DNA of 64,000 nt. It comes from Lolium rigidum. Taxonomy: Eukaryota; Streptophyta; Magnoliopsida; Poales; Poaceae. The translations under genes and the position numbers were made by a program. Positions 33,854 to 44,182 of this stretch are shown here, one piece after another (the first letter of the stretch is position 1; each line of letters starts with the position of its first letter). Location: positions 349,445,484 to 349,509,483 of the forward strand of contig NC_061508.1 of assembly GCF_022539505.1 (NCBI RefSeq). The letters run 5' to 3'. The notes under the pieces were generated by a model. The model was given only the letters and a program-made list of their open reading frames with translations. It was not told where the DNA came from and did no database searches.

Positions 33854-34492
33854 GAGGATTCGGGGGAGGGTTTGCGATTAGATGGGAAGAACTTCCGGAT
33901 GCTTTCCTCAAGAACACAACCAGAGGCCGGTATACAAGAAGAGAGACAAGAGGAAGAACTCTTTACTAGATCGCTAGCTTCATTGATCTCAACCAGGTTA
34001 CAAGTTCTATTGTCTAATTTCTCCTGTGGACACGCGCCTGTAAGAGGCAGTACCCCCTCTCCTTATATAGGGGAGAGGGTGGCTTACAGAACAAGAAACC
34101 CTAATGGTATCTTTGACTGGACAAACTACTTTACAAAGCTACTTTAATCATAGGTGACGCCGGAGTCCTCTTTAATCGAAATGCCGATGTCCTCCGGCTT
34201 CTTTCAGCGTCACCTCTCTCTTTGGCGCCGTGGCTCGATTAAAGTCACTTTGCTTAGCTCATCCTTGTCTTCTTTCTCTGAAGAGAATCTTTGACCAGAT
34301 CCCGCCGACGAGCCCTCCTTTCCGGTATCTTCTTTACCGGGTTCCAGCATACCCCTTTGGGGATACCGGCTTAGCTTCACTTAGCCCAAACTCCTACCAG
34401 GCTTCCGGTAAGAATATTAAACCGGTATCTTGATGGCTCAAACCATCCGGTTTGGCATGCCTTTGGCATACCGGGGGTTATCCCCCCAACAG
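33792..34492 (-). repeat. Outer element, 5' LTR (right copy)
   Basis: A 701 bp partner of 7260-7960, flanked on its right by GCAAA. Where the left LTR has CAG, CTG, CTCTG or ACAGG, this copy has CG, CCG, CTCG or ACGAG at several positions. The terminal G5/C5 hairpin and the CCGG-rich U3 are preserved. Confidence 0.93.
34062..34070 (-). promoter_or_regulatory. TATA box of the outer 5' LTR
   Basis: The minus strand reads CTATATAAGG between a GGGAG run and AGAGGGGG, about 270 bp from the LTR end, a normal place for the U3 promoter. The left LTR holds the same box at 7532-7537. Confidence 0.55.
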
Positions 34493-34827
34493 CAAACACC
34501 AAGCAGGGCCGGCTCTAGACCAGGGCAAGAAGTGCGACCTTCCGGGGCCCAGTCTAAATTGGGGCCCAATATATAGTATACCTATACAGGGAAGAGTAGA
34601 GAAAAAAGGCCTATTAAGACCAGCGTTCATGTTGCACACGAAATAATCAGCGATTGTTTTCTCGACTGTTCGTTCTCTTGAGTCTTGACGGTTCAGTTTC
34701 TTCTCGTTCTCGATTGAATCAGCAATCAATTCACGCATAGGCACTGGCCGCACAGAAGCCAAGAAGAAAACCTCCTCACCATCTCGCCTAAATTCAATTC
34801 CCTTCCCTAGTTCCCCATTCCTTTTCA

Positions 34828-35111
34828 GAGCAAGTACAATAGAGTCCAGTCAGCTGACTATAAGGCATTAAATAATATATTTTAGATGAGTTGGAAGAGA
34901 GAGAAGAGGAGAGAGAAGGGAGGTGGGCTACTATGCAATAGCCAGCTCTTACACGTGCTCCTAGGCACTTTGTGAGAGTGAAATGTGGGCCATATATTAG
35001 TAAAGTACTTCATTAGTATAGCCAACTATTGTACATGTTAGCTATATGATGACTACAAGTGACATGGCATATTGTTATAGCCAGCAGTTGACTATACTAT
35101 TGGAATTGCTC
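34828..35111 (+). mobile_element. Tourist-like (PIF/Harbinger) MITE 1
   Basis: 284 bp with ends GAGCAAGTACAATAG and, inverted, GAGCAATTCCAATAG. It is flanked by TCA on both sides, a 3 bp duplication as in PIF/Harbinger elements (usually TTA/TAA). The interior has GA-rich and CACGTGCTCCTAGGCAC motifs shared, in inverted orientation, with MITE 2. Confidence 0.75.
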
Positions 35112-35163
35112 TCAGATTTCCTCAAGATCACGGCAGGGCTGGGTCACGGCACAGACCAGCTTA

Positions 35164-35448
35164 GAGCAAGTTCAATAGTAGAGTCAACTGTTGGCTATAA
35201 GCCAAGTGCCATGTCATCTATAGTCATCTTAGAGGCAACATGTATAATAGTGAGCTATAAAATTGTACTACTTTACTAGTGCATGGCCCACCATTCACTC
35301 TCACATAGTGCCTAGAAGCACGTGCTAGAGCTGGCTCTTGCATAAGAGCCCACTCTTTTTCTCTCTCCTCCTCTCTCTCCTCCAACTAGGAAACAATATA
35401 TTATTTTAATTCTTATAGCCAGCTGACTAGGACTTATTGTACTTGCTC
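35164..35448 (-). mobile_element. Tourist-like (PIF/Harbinger) MITE 2, inverted relative to MITE 1
   Basis: 285 bp with ends GAGCAAGTTCAATAG and, inverted, GAGCAAGTACAATAAG. It is flanked by TTA on both sides, the canonical target site. The reverse complement aligns with MITE 1 along its whole length (e.g. CAGCTGGCTATAAG, CTAGGCACTATGTGAGAGTG). The two elements are 52 bp apart and make a large inverted repeat. Confidence 0.8.
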
Positions 35449-35784
35449 TTAGGCACAATTGCACGTCCGCATGGCGGCACGGGTGCACGACAACATGACT
35501 AGGAGGTGGACGCGGACTGTAGGCTCTGACGGAGAGTTGGCGTCTTGGCGACAGAGACAGGGACAGGGAGCAGACCTTCTCGGAGATATCAGGCCCTGGG
35601 AGATATCAATCAGCAGCCAACAGGTTAGAGACTACTTAGTTGCAAGTAATTCCCTCATCACAAATTTTCTAAGGCTCTATTTTTCATGTTCCAAGTGAAA
35701 AATTCTCAATTTTCTGACCAAATTATTGTGTTTATTTTTTGTATCAGATACAACTACAACAGTCAGGTCTTGCAATCATCAATC

Positions 35785-38272
35785 ATGTTGAATAAGAAGT
35801 ATCCCTCTGGTTGTCAGAAAAGGAACAACAAGAAAAGAATAGACAAGTTGATTGAATCTGAGAAGGGGGCCATGAATAAATTTGTTTTGAGGAATGACGC
35901 CAATCAAAATTCTGAGCAATTATATATCACAAATGGTGAAGAACAGCCTGATGAGACTGAGAATATATTGGAGGAAAATGATGCTAATCTTGATGCCAAT
36001 CAGAACACCGAAAGTGAGCATCCTGGAAACATAGATGAGCAAGCTTCTTCTTTTGATATTTATGATCCTAGAACTTGGAATGTTCTTGACAATAAATCAA
36101 GCTCATTGAGAAGGGACCTACAAGGGAATACAATCTTGAGTTTCTAGTAAATGCGGATGGCAGACATTTCTCATATGCTTACTACTCAAGAAAGCTAAGT
36201 AATGGTGAGCTCAGTGATCGGAAGTGGCTAGTGTATTCTAAACATGTGAACAAAGTTTATTGCTTTTGCTGCAAATTATTTAGGTCCGAAAATTGCAAAA
36301 GTTTACTAGCGTTGGAGGGATTGAAGGATTGGAAACATCTTAGTGAGAAGCTCAAACTTCATGAGAAAAGTTTCGAGCATATCAGTAACATGAATACTTG
36401 GAATGAGGTAAGAGTGAGGCTAAGTAAGAAGGAAACAATTGATAAAGATTTGCAAGAAGAGATTGCGAGGGAGAAGGAACGGTGGAGACAAGTTTTAATT
36501 AGAATTATTGCTGTTGTGAAGTTTCTTGCAAAGCATAATTTGTCTTTTCGAGGAAAAAATGAGAAGCTATATCAAGATAACAATGGGAACTTTTTGGGAG
36601 TGGTTGAAATGATGGCGGAATTTGATCCTATAATGCAAGAGCATATTCGGTGGATTCAAAATAATGACATTCATCATCATTATCTTGGCCATAATATTCA
36701 GAATGAGTTAATTTCCCGTCTTGGTCGCACCGTTAAAGATTCTATATTGATGACAATTAAAGATGCAAAGTATTTCTATGTCATTTTAGATTGTACCCCT
36801 GATGTCAGTCATTAAGAACAAATGACTCTAATTGTGAGATGCGTAAATATGTCAAGTACCACTACAAAAATAGAGGAGTTTTTCCTGGAATTCTTGAAGG
36901 TGGATGATACATCAGGACTTGGACTTTATAATGTGTTGATAGATTCACTTGAATTTGTTGGTCTGAATGTTAATGATGTTCGAGGACAGGGCTATGATAA
37001 TGGTTCAAACATGAAGGGTAAAAACCAAGGGGTACAAAGCAGATTACTTCTGACTAATCCAAGAGCATTGTACATGCCATGTGCTTGTCACAGCCTGAAT
37101 CTTACTCTTAGTGATATGGCGAAGTCTTGTGGTAAAGCTATTACTTTCTTTGGAATTGTGCAAAGAATTTATATACTGTTTTCAAGCTCTACTAAAAGAT
37201 GGCAGCTATTGCTTGATCATGTTCCAAAAATGATAGTGAAGTCTTTGTGCAACACTCGATGGGAGAGTCGAATAAAGAGTGTTCATGCTATAAGATATCA
37301 AGCACCTGAGTTAAGGAAAGCATTATTGGAATTGAAGAGAATTTCTAATGATGATGCCAAGACTAAGAGTGACGCAAAATCTCTAGCTAGTGCACTTGAG
37401 AAATTTGAATTTTTACTTGGCATGGTAATTTGGCATGATATTTTGTTCATTGTAAACATGGTGAGTAAGAAGTTGCAGTCTAAGTTTGTGTGCATTGATG
37501 TTACCCTTAAGCAGATTGAAGACACCATCTCATTTTTTGAGAACTACAGGAATACCGGTTTTGCAAAGAGTTTGGATATTGCAAGATCTATTGCAATTGA
37601 AATGGGTGTTGAGCCATTATTTCCCGTGAAACAGCGTACTACTAAAAAAAGACATTTTGATGAAATTAGTGACAATAAAGAAAATGTCCAGAATCAGGAA
37701 GCACAAGCAATGGAGGAGGACTCATTTAGAGTTAAATACTTCCTGGTGATGATTGATGTTGCAATTGCTTCTCTAACTGATAGATTTGTGGAACTGAAGT
37801 CATTTGGGAGTCTGTTTGGCTTCTTGTTCAACTCAAAAGAATTGAAGTCTTTGGGTGATAATGATCTAAGAAGACATTGCACTAATTTTGTCAAAACTTT
37901 CACTCATGGTGGGTCTGCAGATGTTGATTTGGATGACTTTTTTCTGAATTAAAAGTGTTGCAGATGACATTGCCAAACACACACATGTCAGCAGATCAGA
38001 TTTTTTAGTTTGTTAGAGCTGCAGATTGTTATCTAAATGTCTCAATTGCTTATCGTATCCTGTTGACTATGTCGGTGACTGTTGCATCAGGTGAAAGGAG
38101 TTTCTCAAAATTGAAACAGCTGAAAAATTATTTAAGGTCAACTATGTCACAAGAAATACTAAATGGTTTGGCCATTTGCTGCATTGAGAGGAATATGCTG
38201 GATAGTATTGATCTCAACATTGTCATTGATGACTTTGCTTTAACAAAAGCACGAAAGTCTTGTTTCTCATGA
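35785..38272 (+). pseudogene. hAT transposase, TTF zinc finger / DUF4371 / dimerisation domain (broken)
   Basis: The start MLNKKYPSGCQKRNNKKR matches the basic N-terminus of plant 'zinc finger MYM-type 1-like' hAT proteins. A TTF-type zinc finger follows ([19 protein letters not shown]...HEKSFEH). The DUF4371 RNase H-like core contains [24 protein letters not shown] and PCACHSLNL. The C-terminal hAT dimerisation motif is ASGERSFSKLKQLKNYLRST. Four lesions are seen: a frameshift near 36120, a TAA at 36813-36815 where the family has Gln, a frameshift at the T-run near 37942, and a TAG at 38006-38008 in place of CAG. The last reads as simple C-to-T change. The gene is therefore dead. It cut and pasted its own transposon. 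Confidence 0.88.
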
Positions 38273-38275
38273 TCT

Positions 38276-38640
38276 CAATGTTCGATAAGTGTCGGGAGTG
38301 AAGTTTCATGACCGACGAGATCACCACGTCACATGCCAGCAACTACTTCACTTGCGGTCTCACAAGAAATCCAAGCGAGACACACACCATGCTAAATCAA
38401 GACTGACCAACTATCAATTGTCTTGGTTTTCGAGGATTGAACAATATGATTAGTTTCCCAAAAAAAAGGCATTACTAAAACACACTCGCAAAAAAAAACA
38501 TAGAAAAAAAATCCCATCCAGATATACTCGGATCTTTTCTTACCTATGACCAGGAGGAAGGTGAAACAGAACGATATACCAAAGACCCCGGAATCACGGG
38601 AATGCCCTCAGCCTCCACGTCATCGCCAACACTTCATCCT
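38276..38640. other. Short intergenic stretch
   Basis: A-rich DNA with several A8-A9 runs (38459-38510) between the hAT remnant and the H+-pyrophosphatase promoter. No gene or clear transposon terminus is seen. Confidence 0.4.
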
Positions 38641-38654
38641 CTTCCTCCTCCGGT

Positions 38655-38660
38655 TATAAA
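38655..38660 (+). promoter_or_regulatory. TATA box of the H+-pyrophosphatase gene
   Basis: TATAAA in the context CCGGTTATAAAACCTCCC, 116 bp before the chosen ATG and followed by a C/T-rich leader. This is the common layout of a grass core promoter. It also argues that the in-frame ATG at 38602, which lies upstream of it, is not the translation start. Confidence 0.65.
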
Positions 38661-38775
38661 ACCTCCCACTCCTCACACCTCCGCTCCTCTCCCCTCTCCC
38701 TCCGCCCTCCCACCCGTGCGCTCGCACCAGTTCCGTCAGACAAATCCGAGCGTGGTTCTGGTCTCGCCGGCGGCG

Positions 38776-41700
38776 ATGTCTGCGTCGGTGATCCTGCCGG
38801 ACCTGGCCACGCAGGTCGTGGTCCCCGTGGCGGCCGCGGTCGGCATCGCCTTCGCGCTGCTGCAGTGGTTCTTGGTCTCCCAGGTCAAGGTCACCGGGGA
38901 CGGCGGCTCCGCCGGGAAGGGCGGCGCCAGCGAGTCCCTCATCGAGGAGGAGGAGGGCCTCAACGACCACAACGTCGTCCTCAAGTGCGCCGAGATCCAG
39001 ACCGCCATCTCCGAAGGTGAGCAGCACCAGGGCTCGCTGTCTCTGGCCGTGGCCGGGTGTTTACTTACAGTTAGCTTCTGAATCTGAGGGTCCTAGATCT
39101 CGCCCATTTCGGTTCGTTCGGGACTTCAGGTGGTTCGGAATTGGGCGCTAATTTGACTGCTTTTATTGTAGTTTTTGTTCATTTGCGGCGTTAACCCTGT
39201 CAGGAACTCTGCTTTCTACCCGCACAAAAAAGGAACTCTGCTTTCTGAATCATCTCTGGCGCGTAGCGTGTGCTGTAGTTGAACGCGAGAGATTAGATTT
39301 CTCTCTTCTGTTTCTGATTAAGCATTCCATGCTAAAAATCGGCGCTCTTGATCAAACAAGTTAGAATTACCGGTAATTATATGCGTGATTTGCTAGCTTG
39401 GCGTAACGGGTTTCATGATTATGTACTGCTTTCAGCGTCTTACTTTTGTTCTGAATTTATTACGCATATCAACTGCTTGTATTAGTCCTACGCTTTATCT
39501 GGATCTACCCAACCATTATAATACCGATGTTCCCGCTTTGTGCAGCACATGTTATAATACTCCACAATTCTCGGTTCAGCCTGGGCTAATAGCAGTTAAT
39601 TATTCACCCGTCGCTCGCGCGCGCGCAGTTTTTTTTTTTTTGAGATATTTCTTGTGGGGAATGGGTAACAGTAGATCCGAGGTGCTCTTTAAAAAAATCT
39701 ATAACTGGAAGTTCTCGGTTCTTGCTTCAGACGGTCCCATAAAGCCCACCAGTGACCACTCTGCTACAGTGATAGATAAGATAAGTTAACTGCATGAAGA
39801 GGGACAAAGTTATTGCACCTGTGGTCCTCCCTGCCGCTCGTTTAAGATAAGATGACAAATTTTCTGCGTGCCTGCATAATTGTAGCGGGTAGGAATTAGT
39901 TGCATCCTCACATGCATATGCTTAACTTGGAAGGGATCCTAGGAACACACATGGACCATCCTGCTGATTGGCGTTTCCTGTGATACAGTTGGGCTGTTGG
40001 GGAGGAATGTTACTCCGATTGTTCTGCTGATTTAGTACTCTTGGTCTTGCATGAGGCCCTTGTGTTGTTGTTAGTTTACATTCTTAGTTAGTGGTATTGG
40101 TTAGTTTTAAGATGTTGCTGGAGATTTAGATAATGTAAGAAGTGTGTTGTGTCAGAATTAGTTGCTGAGATAATTGGAGATTGCTGTATGCCCCGCAACA
40201 CCTCAGACCTGTTGAGCTGATGTGAACATCTGTACCGTGTTATTACTTCTAGCTTTGGTGCTTCATATCGACGCTGACGTTTTATTAGTTGGGAAACTCT
40301 TAGTATCCACTTTTTTGTATGTCCATTCGTGGTCTGAATACTCTTGCATTTGCTGTAAACAGGAGCAACTTCCTTCCTTTACACCGAGTACAAGTATGCT
40401 GGAGGATTCATGACCGTTTTTGCTGTTCTGATCTTCGTCTTCCTTGGGTCCATTGAGGGTTTCAGCACAAAGAGTCAGCCTTGCCATTACAGCGTGGGCA
40501 AGACATGCAAGCCTGCTCTTGCTAATGCCGCGTTCAGCACAATTGCTTTTGTGCTAGGTGCAGTCACCTCTCTTGTATCTGGGTTTCTCGGGATGAAGAT
40601 TGCAACCTATGCAAATGCTAGGACAACCCTTGAGGCAAGGAAGGGTGTTGGGAAGGCATTCATCGTTGCTTTCCGCTCTGGTGCTGTGATGGGCTTCCTT
40701 CTTGCTGCCAGTGGCCTTTTTGTTCTTTACATTATAATCAACTTGTTTGGAATCTACTACGGTGATGACTGGGAAGGTCTTTTCGAGGCTATCACCGGTT
40801 ATGGTCTTGGCGGTTCTTCGATGGCTCTTTTTGGCCGTGTTGGCGGTGGGATTTACACTAAAGCTGCTGATGTTGGTGCCGATCTTGTCGGGAAAGTGGA
40901 AAGGAACATCCCTGAAGATGACCCGAGGAACCCAGCTGTAAGAGTTTATTCTCTTTGTTGATGATTGTATTCATATTTTGGTAGGGTTTTTGTCTACACA
41001 TGAGAATGATCATTCCTTCCTTAATGCAGGTCATTGCCGACAATGTTGGTGACAATGTGGGAGATATTGCTGGAATGGGATCAGATCTGTTTGGTTCCTA
41101 TGCTGAGTCATCTTGTGCTGCTCTTGTTGTTGCGTCAATCTCTTCCTTTGGAATTAACCATGAATTCACCCCTATGATGTTCCCACTCCTAATTAGCTCT
41201 GTGGGTATAATAGCTTGTTTGATAACAACTCTCTTTGCAACCGATTTCTTTGAGGTCAAGGCTGTAGATCAAATCGAGCCTGCCCTAAAAAAACAGCTTA
41301 TAATTTCCACTGCTGTGATGACCGTTGGCATTGCACTGGTCAGTTGGTTAGGCCTCCCCTATACCTTCACAATATTCAACTTTGGTGCCCAGAAGACAGT
41401 GCACAGCTGGTATTGCCTTCTTTATAATTCGAATTTCCATATTTTTGTGCATTTCTTGCCCGTTCATCATCTCAGTTTGCTTTAAATTTTGCAGGCAACT
41501 ATTTTTATGTGTGGCTGTTGGTCTCTGGGCCGGCCTAGTCATCGGATTTATTACAGAGTACTACACAAGCAATGCATACAGGTACTTGCAATTTTGTCTA
41601 TTCATTTAATTGTGCTTACTACACCGTTGTTTCAAGTTCCTGACGATTCGACCCCTTCAGTCCTGTGCAGGATGTTGCTGATTCCTGCAGAACTGGAGCT

Positions 41701-43051
41701 GCCACCAATGTCATCTTTGGGCTTGCTCTTGGATACAAATCAGTTATTATCCCCATCTTCGCTATCGCCTTCAGTATTTTCCTCAGCTTCAGCCTTGCCG
41801 CGATGTATGGTGTTGCTGTGGCTGCTCTTGGAATGCTAAGCACAATAGCTACTGGTCTTGCCATTGATGCCTATGGCCCTATCAGCGACAACGCTGGAGG
41901 CATTGCTGAAATGGCTGGCATGAGCCATAGAATCCGTGAGAGAACTGATGCTCTTGATGCTGCAGGAAACACTACTGCTGCCATTGGGAAGGTACGCATG
42001 CTTATCTTGAGTTTGATGCCTTTCATTTAAAGAGCTAAATGACCCTGGATCACATTTAAGAGAGTGCATTTCATTGCAATTGCAACTGTACGGATGTTTC
42101 TTCGTTTTTCTTTTTCTTTCAACAAACTTCATTTCAAACTATTGAACTCCATTAACCATGCCTAATACTTGTAGGGTTTTGCCATTGGCTCCGCTGCCTT
42201 GGTGTCCCTTGCTCTCTTTGGTGCCTTTGTGAGCCGTGCTGGGATCACAACAGTTGATGTTTTGACGCCCAATGTTTTCATTGGACTGCTTGTTGGTGCT
42301 ATGCTCCCATACTGGTTCTCTGCAATGACCATGAAGAGTGTTGGCAGTGCGGCTCTCAAGATGGTGGAGGAAGTGCGGAGACAGTTCAACACCATCCCTG
42401 GGCTCATGGAGGGCACTGCCAAGCCTGACTATGCAACATGTGTGAAGATATCCACTGATGCATCCATCAAGGAGATGATCCCCCCGGGTGCTCTTGTCAT
42501 GCTCACACCTCTTATTGTTGGGACCTTCTTTGGTGTTGAGACCCTATCTGGAGTCCTTGCGGGTGCTCTTGTTTCTGGTGTTCAGGTTGGTGGAACATTA
42601 TTTTTTGGGGGACTATACTACAGCTTTGTATTTTCGTACCATGTTGTGTTCATAAATTTGTAATGTTCCATCCATAACTATGTTGTTTTTATTCAGATCG
42701 CCATTTCAGCATCGAACACTGGTGGTGCCTGGGACAACGCGAAGAAGTACATCGAGGTAAAAATCACTAGCACCCATCGGCCATGAGGCTTATTGTCCCC
42801 CACATTTGCCGCACGTTATTAACTGTAGTTTCACTTGGTTTCAGGCTGGCGTATCTGACCATGCAAAATCCCTGGGGCCGAAAGGCTCAGACTGCCACAA
42901 GGCTGCTGTGATTGGTGACACCATCGGGGATCCTCTCAAGGACACCTCAGGCCCCTCGCTCAACATCCTCATCAAGCTCATGGCGGTTGAGTCCCTCGTG
43001 TTCGCCCCCTTCTTCGCCACCTATGGAGGCATCCTCTTCAAATATATTTAG
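38776..43051 (+). CDS. VHP: Type I vacuolar H+-translocating inorganic pyrophosphatase
   Basis: It hydrolyses pyrophosphate and pumps protons into the vacuole. Exons: 38776-39016, 40363-40937, 41030-41409, 41495-41581, 41661-41991, 42175-42585, 42697-42756, 42845-43051, all GT-AG, joining to 763 aa, the normal length (about 760-770). The N-terminus is [19 protein letters not shown]. The multi-spanning body carries the pyrophosphate/Mg motif DVGADLVGK at residues 250-258, then [12 protein letters not shown], and near the C-terminus [14 protein letters not shown]. The final residues, [11 protein letters not shown], are the family's usual end. [10 protein letters not shown] places Ala at the position that marks K+-dependent type I pumps. 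Exons 1 and 2 are separated by a 1.3 kb first intron. No lesion is seen. Which grass paralogue it is cannot be said. Confidence 0.97.
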
Positions 43052-43764
43052 ATGCGGAAGATCCAAGATATGATCGATTGTTTAATTTTGCTGGTCAGAA
43101 GCGTGCTACTTGATCTTTATGTCGCCGAGCTCCTTCACGACCCATTGCGCGCCCTCTTTATGTTTTCCATTTAGTTGTCCCTGATCTTCCACCATCATGT
43201 TGAACTTGTCTAGTTTTCGTTCTGTTAGCTGTAGAGGTAGCAGAGGGTAGCAAAATCAACGGCCAGTGGTTTGGGCAAAGTGTGTCTTGGAGAGTTCTAT
43301 TTTGCCTCTTGATGGATGATGACGACGATGATGATGAGTCTTGTATGAAACTGGGGAATGTTTGTCTGAATTTGGGTAATGTTTTATCTGAAATTGGGTA
43401 ATGTTCTTTCTCTGGCTGTGCTTTTGTTGTGACCCCCAACTGTTTGCTTCCACAGCCGACTATTTGTTGTGACTCCACAAGTTTGCCATTATCAGATTAG
43501 TATTAAATAGTGCAAAGCAGTAAATTTGTCATAGATGGACAAGGTATATCTCGGTAAAATCCTTCATTTCATGATTCATTTTTGGTTCTTATTGTGTAGC
43601 TATTCCCCTCCATTATTTTCTTGAACCTATAACTCATCAAGTTACACAACTAGTTAAGCAAAAAAAAAACTGTTATTACACACAAGGAGGTCTTCTAGAA
43701 GTGATCTAATTCATGAAAAAACATCAACTTAATTAGACTTGAAGGTCCAGTCACCTAATTATTA
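43052..43764. other. 3' flank of the H+-pyrophosphatase gene
   Basis: Probable 3' UTR followed by spacer. It contains a GAT/GAC-rich microsatellite near 43313-43338 and repeats of 'aatttgggtaatgtt'. No further ORF is credible. Confidence 0.5.
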
Positions 43765-44180
43765 CTCCCTCCGTTCCTTTCTATAATGCCTATAGATATT
43801 TGGCATTTGTTTCATAATATAATGTTGTAGCTTGGCTCTTTTTCAATTACCCCCTCTACCGGTCAGCTCCCACACGACATGCGTGAAAAAAATCTATAGA
43901 AAAAGAAAACAATTAATTGAGATTCCTAATGCATGACCCCAACGATTTCTTAGATTTAGGAAGCAATGTTTTTATTTCCTTAATATAACCTGGCTGCACA
44001 TATATGGAGAGTCAACCAGAGAGATTTGTGGGATTTGTTATGTTAATTTAGGAAGTTACCGATTTTCCTCATTTTACTCTGATCTCAAATCTTTAATCTA
44101 GGGGGTCTTGTGTAAAGAACACTCTTGTGCTAATTTTCGTGCCAAAAAACTATAGGCACTACAGAATGGAACGGAGGGAG
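43765..44180 (+). mobile_element. Stowaway-type MITE, 416 bp
   Basis: It starts CTCCCTCCGTTCCTTTCTAT and ends GGAACGGAGGGAG, with the inverted repeats extending about 40 bp (TGCCTATAG on the left, CTATAGGCA on the right). TA flanks both ends (43763-43764, 44181-44182), the Tc1/Mariner target duplication. It encodes nothing. Confidence 0.88.
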
Positions 44181-44182
44181 TA

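Larger units (their letters stand above)
7260..34492 (-). mobile_element. Outer Tat-type Gypsy retrotransposon (complete, nested host)
   Basis: A full-length LTR retrotransposon lies in minus orientation. The two LTRs are 701 bp each and nearly identical. The 5 bp GCAAA occurs at 7255-7259 and again at 34493-34497. The primer binding site lies next to the right LTR and the polypurine tract next to the left one, so the right LTR is the 5' LTR. The order on the minus strand is leader, gag, protease, reverse transcriptase, RNase H, integrase, which is Gypsy order. A plus-strand multi-exon ORF occupies the 3' third. Antisense additional ORFs are known from Tat-lineage elements (Grande, Retand, RIRE2 relatives). 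Without the inner insertion the element is about 14.3 kb. Confidence 0.93.
34504..38275 (+). mobile_element. Degenerate hAT transposon
   Basis: The left end CAGGGCCGGCTCTAGACC at 34504 has the CAGGGCCGGC form typical of plant hAT terminal inverted repeats. It lies 6 bp from the target duplication of the outer retroelement. A disrupted transposase gene fills 35785-38272. No matching right terminus is visible between the gene and the H+-pyrophosphatase promoter, so the 3' end is lost or too diverged. Two Tourist-like MITEs have inserted in the 5' leader. A GT-AG leader intron is plausible between about 35623 and 35749. Confidence 0.75.

Noticed and set aside
34496..38392. 8 bp target duplication for the hAT element (ACACCAAG at 34496, ACACCATG near 38384)
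   Set aside because: One mismatch, and no terminal inverted repeat next to the right copy. It looks like chance.
43300..43345. GAT/GAC run after the H+-pyrophosphatase gene as a coding acidic tract
   Set aside because: It lies beyond the stop codon in 3' flank without a frame around it. It is a plain microsatellite.
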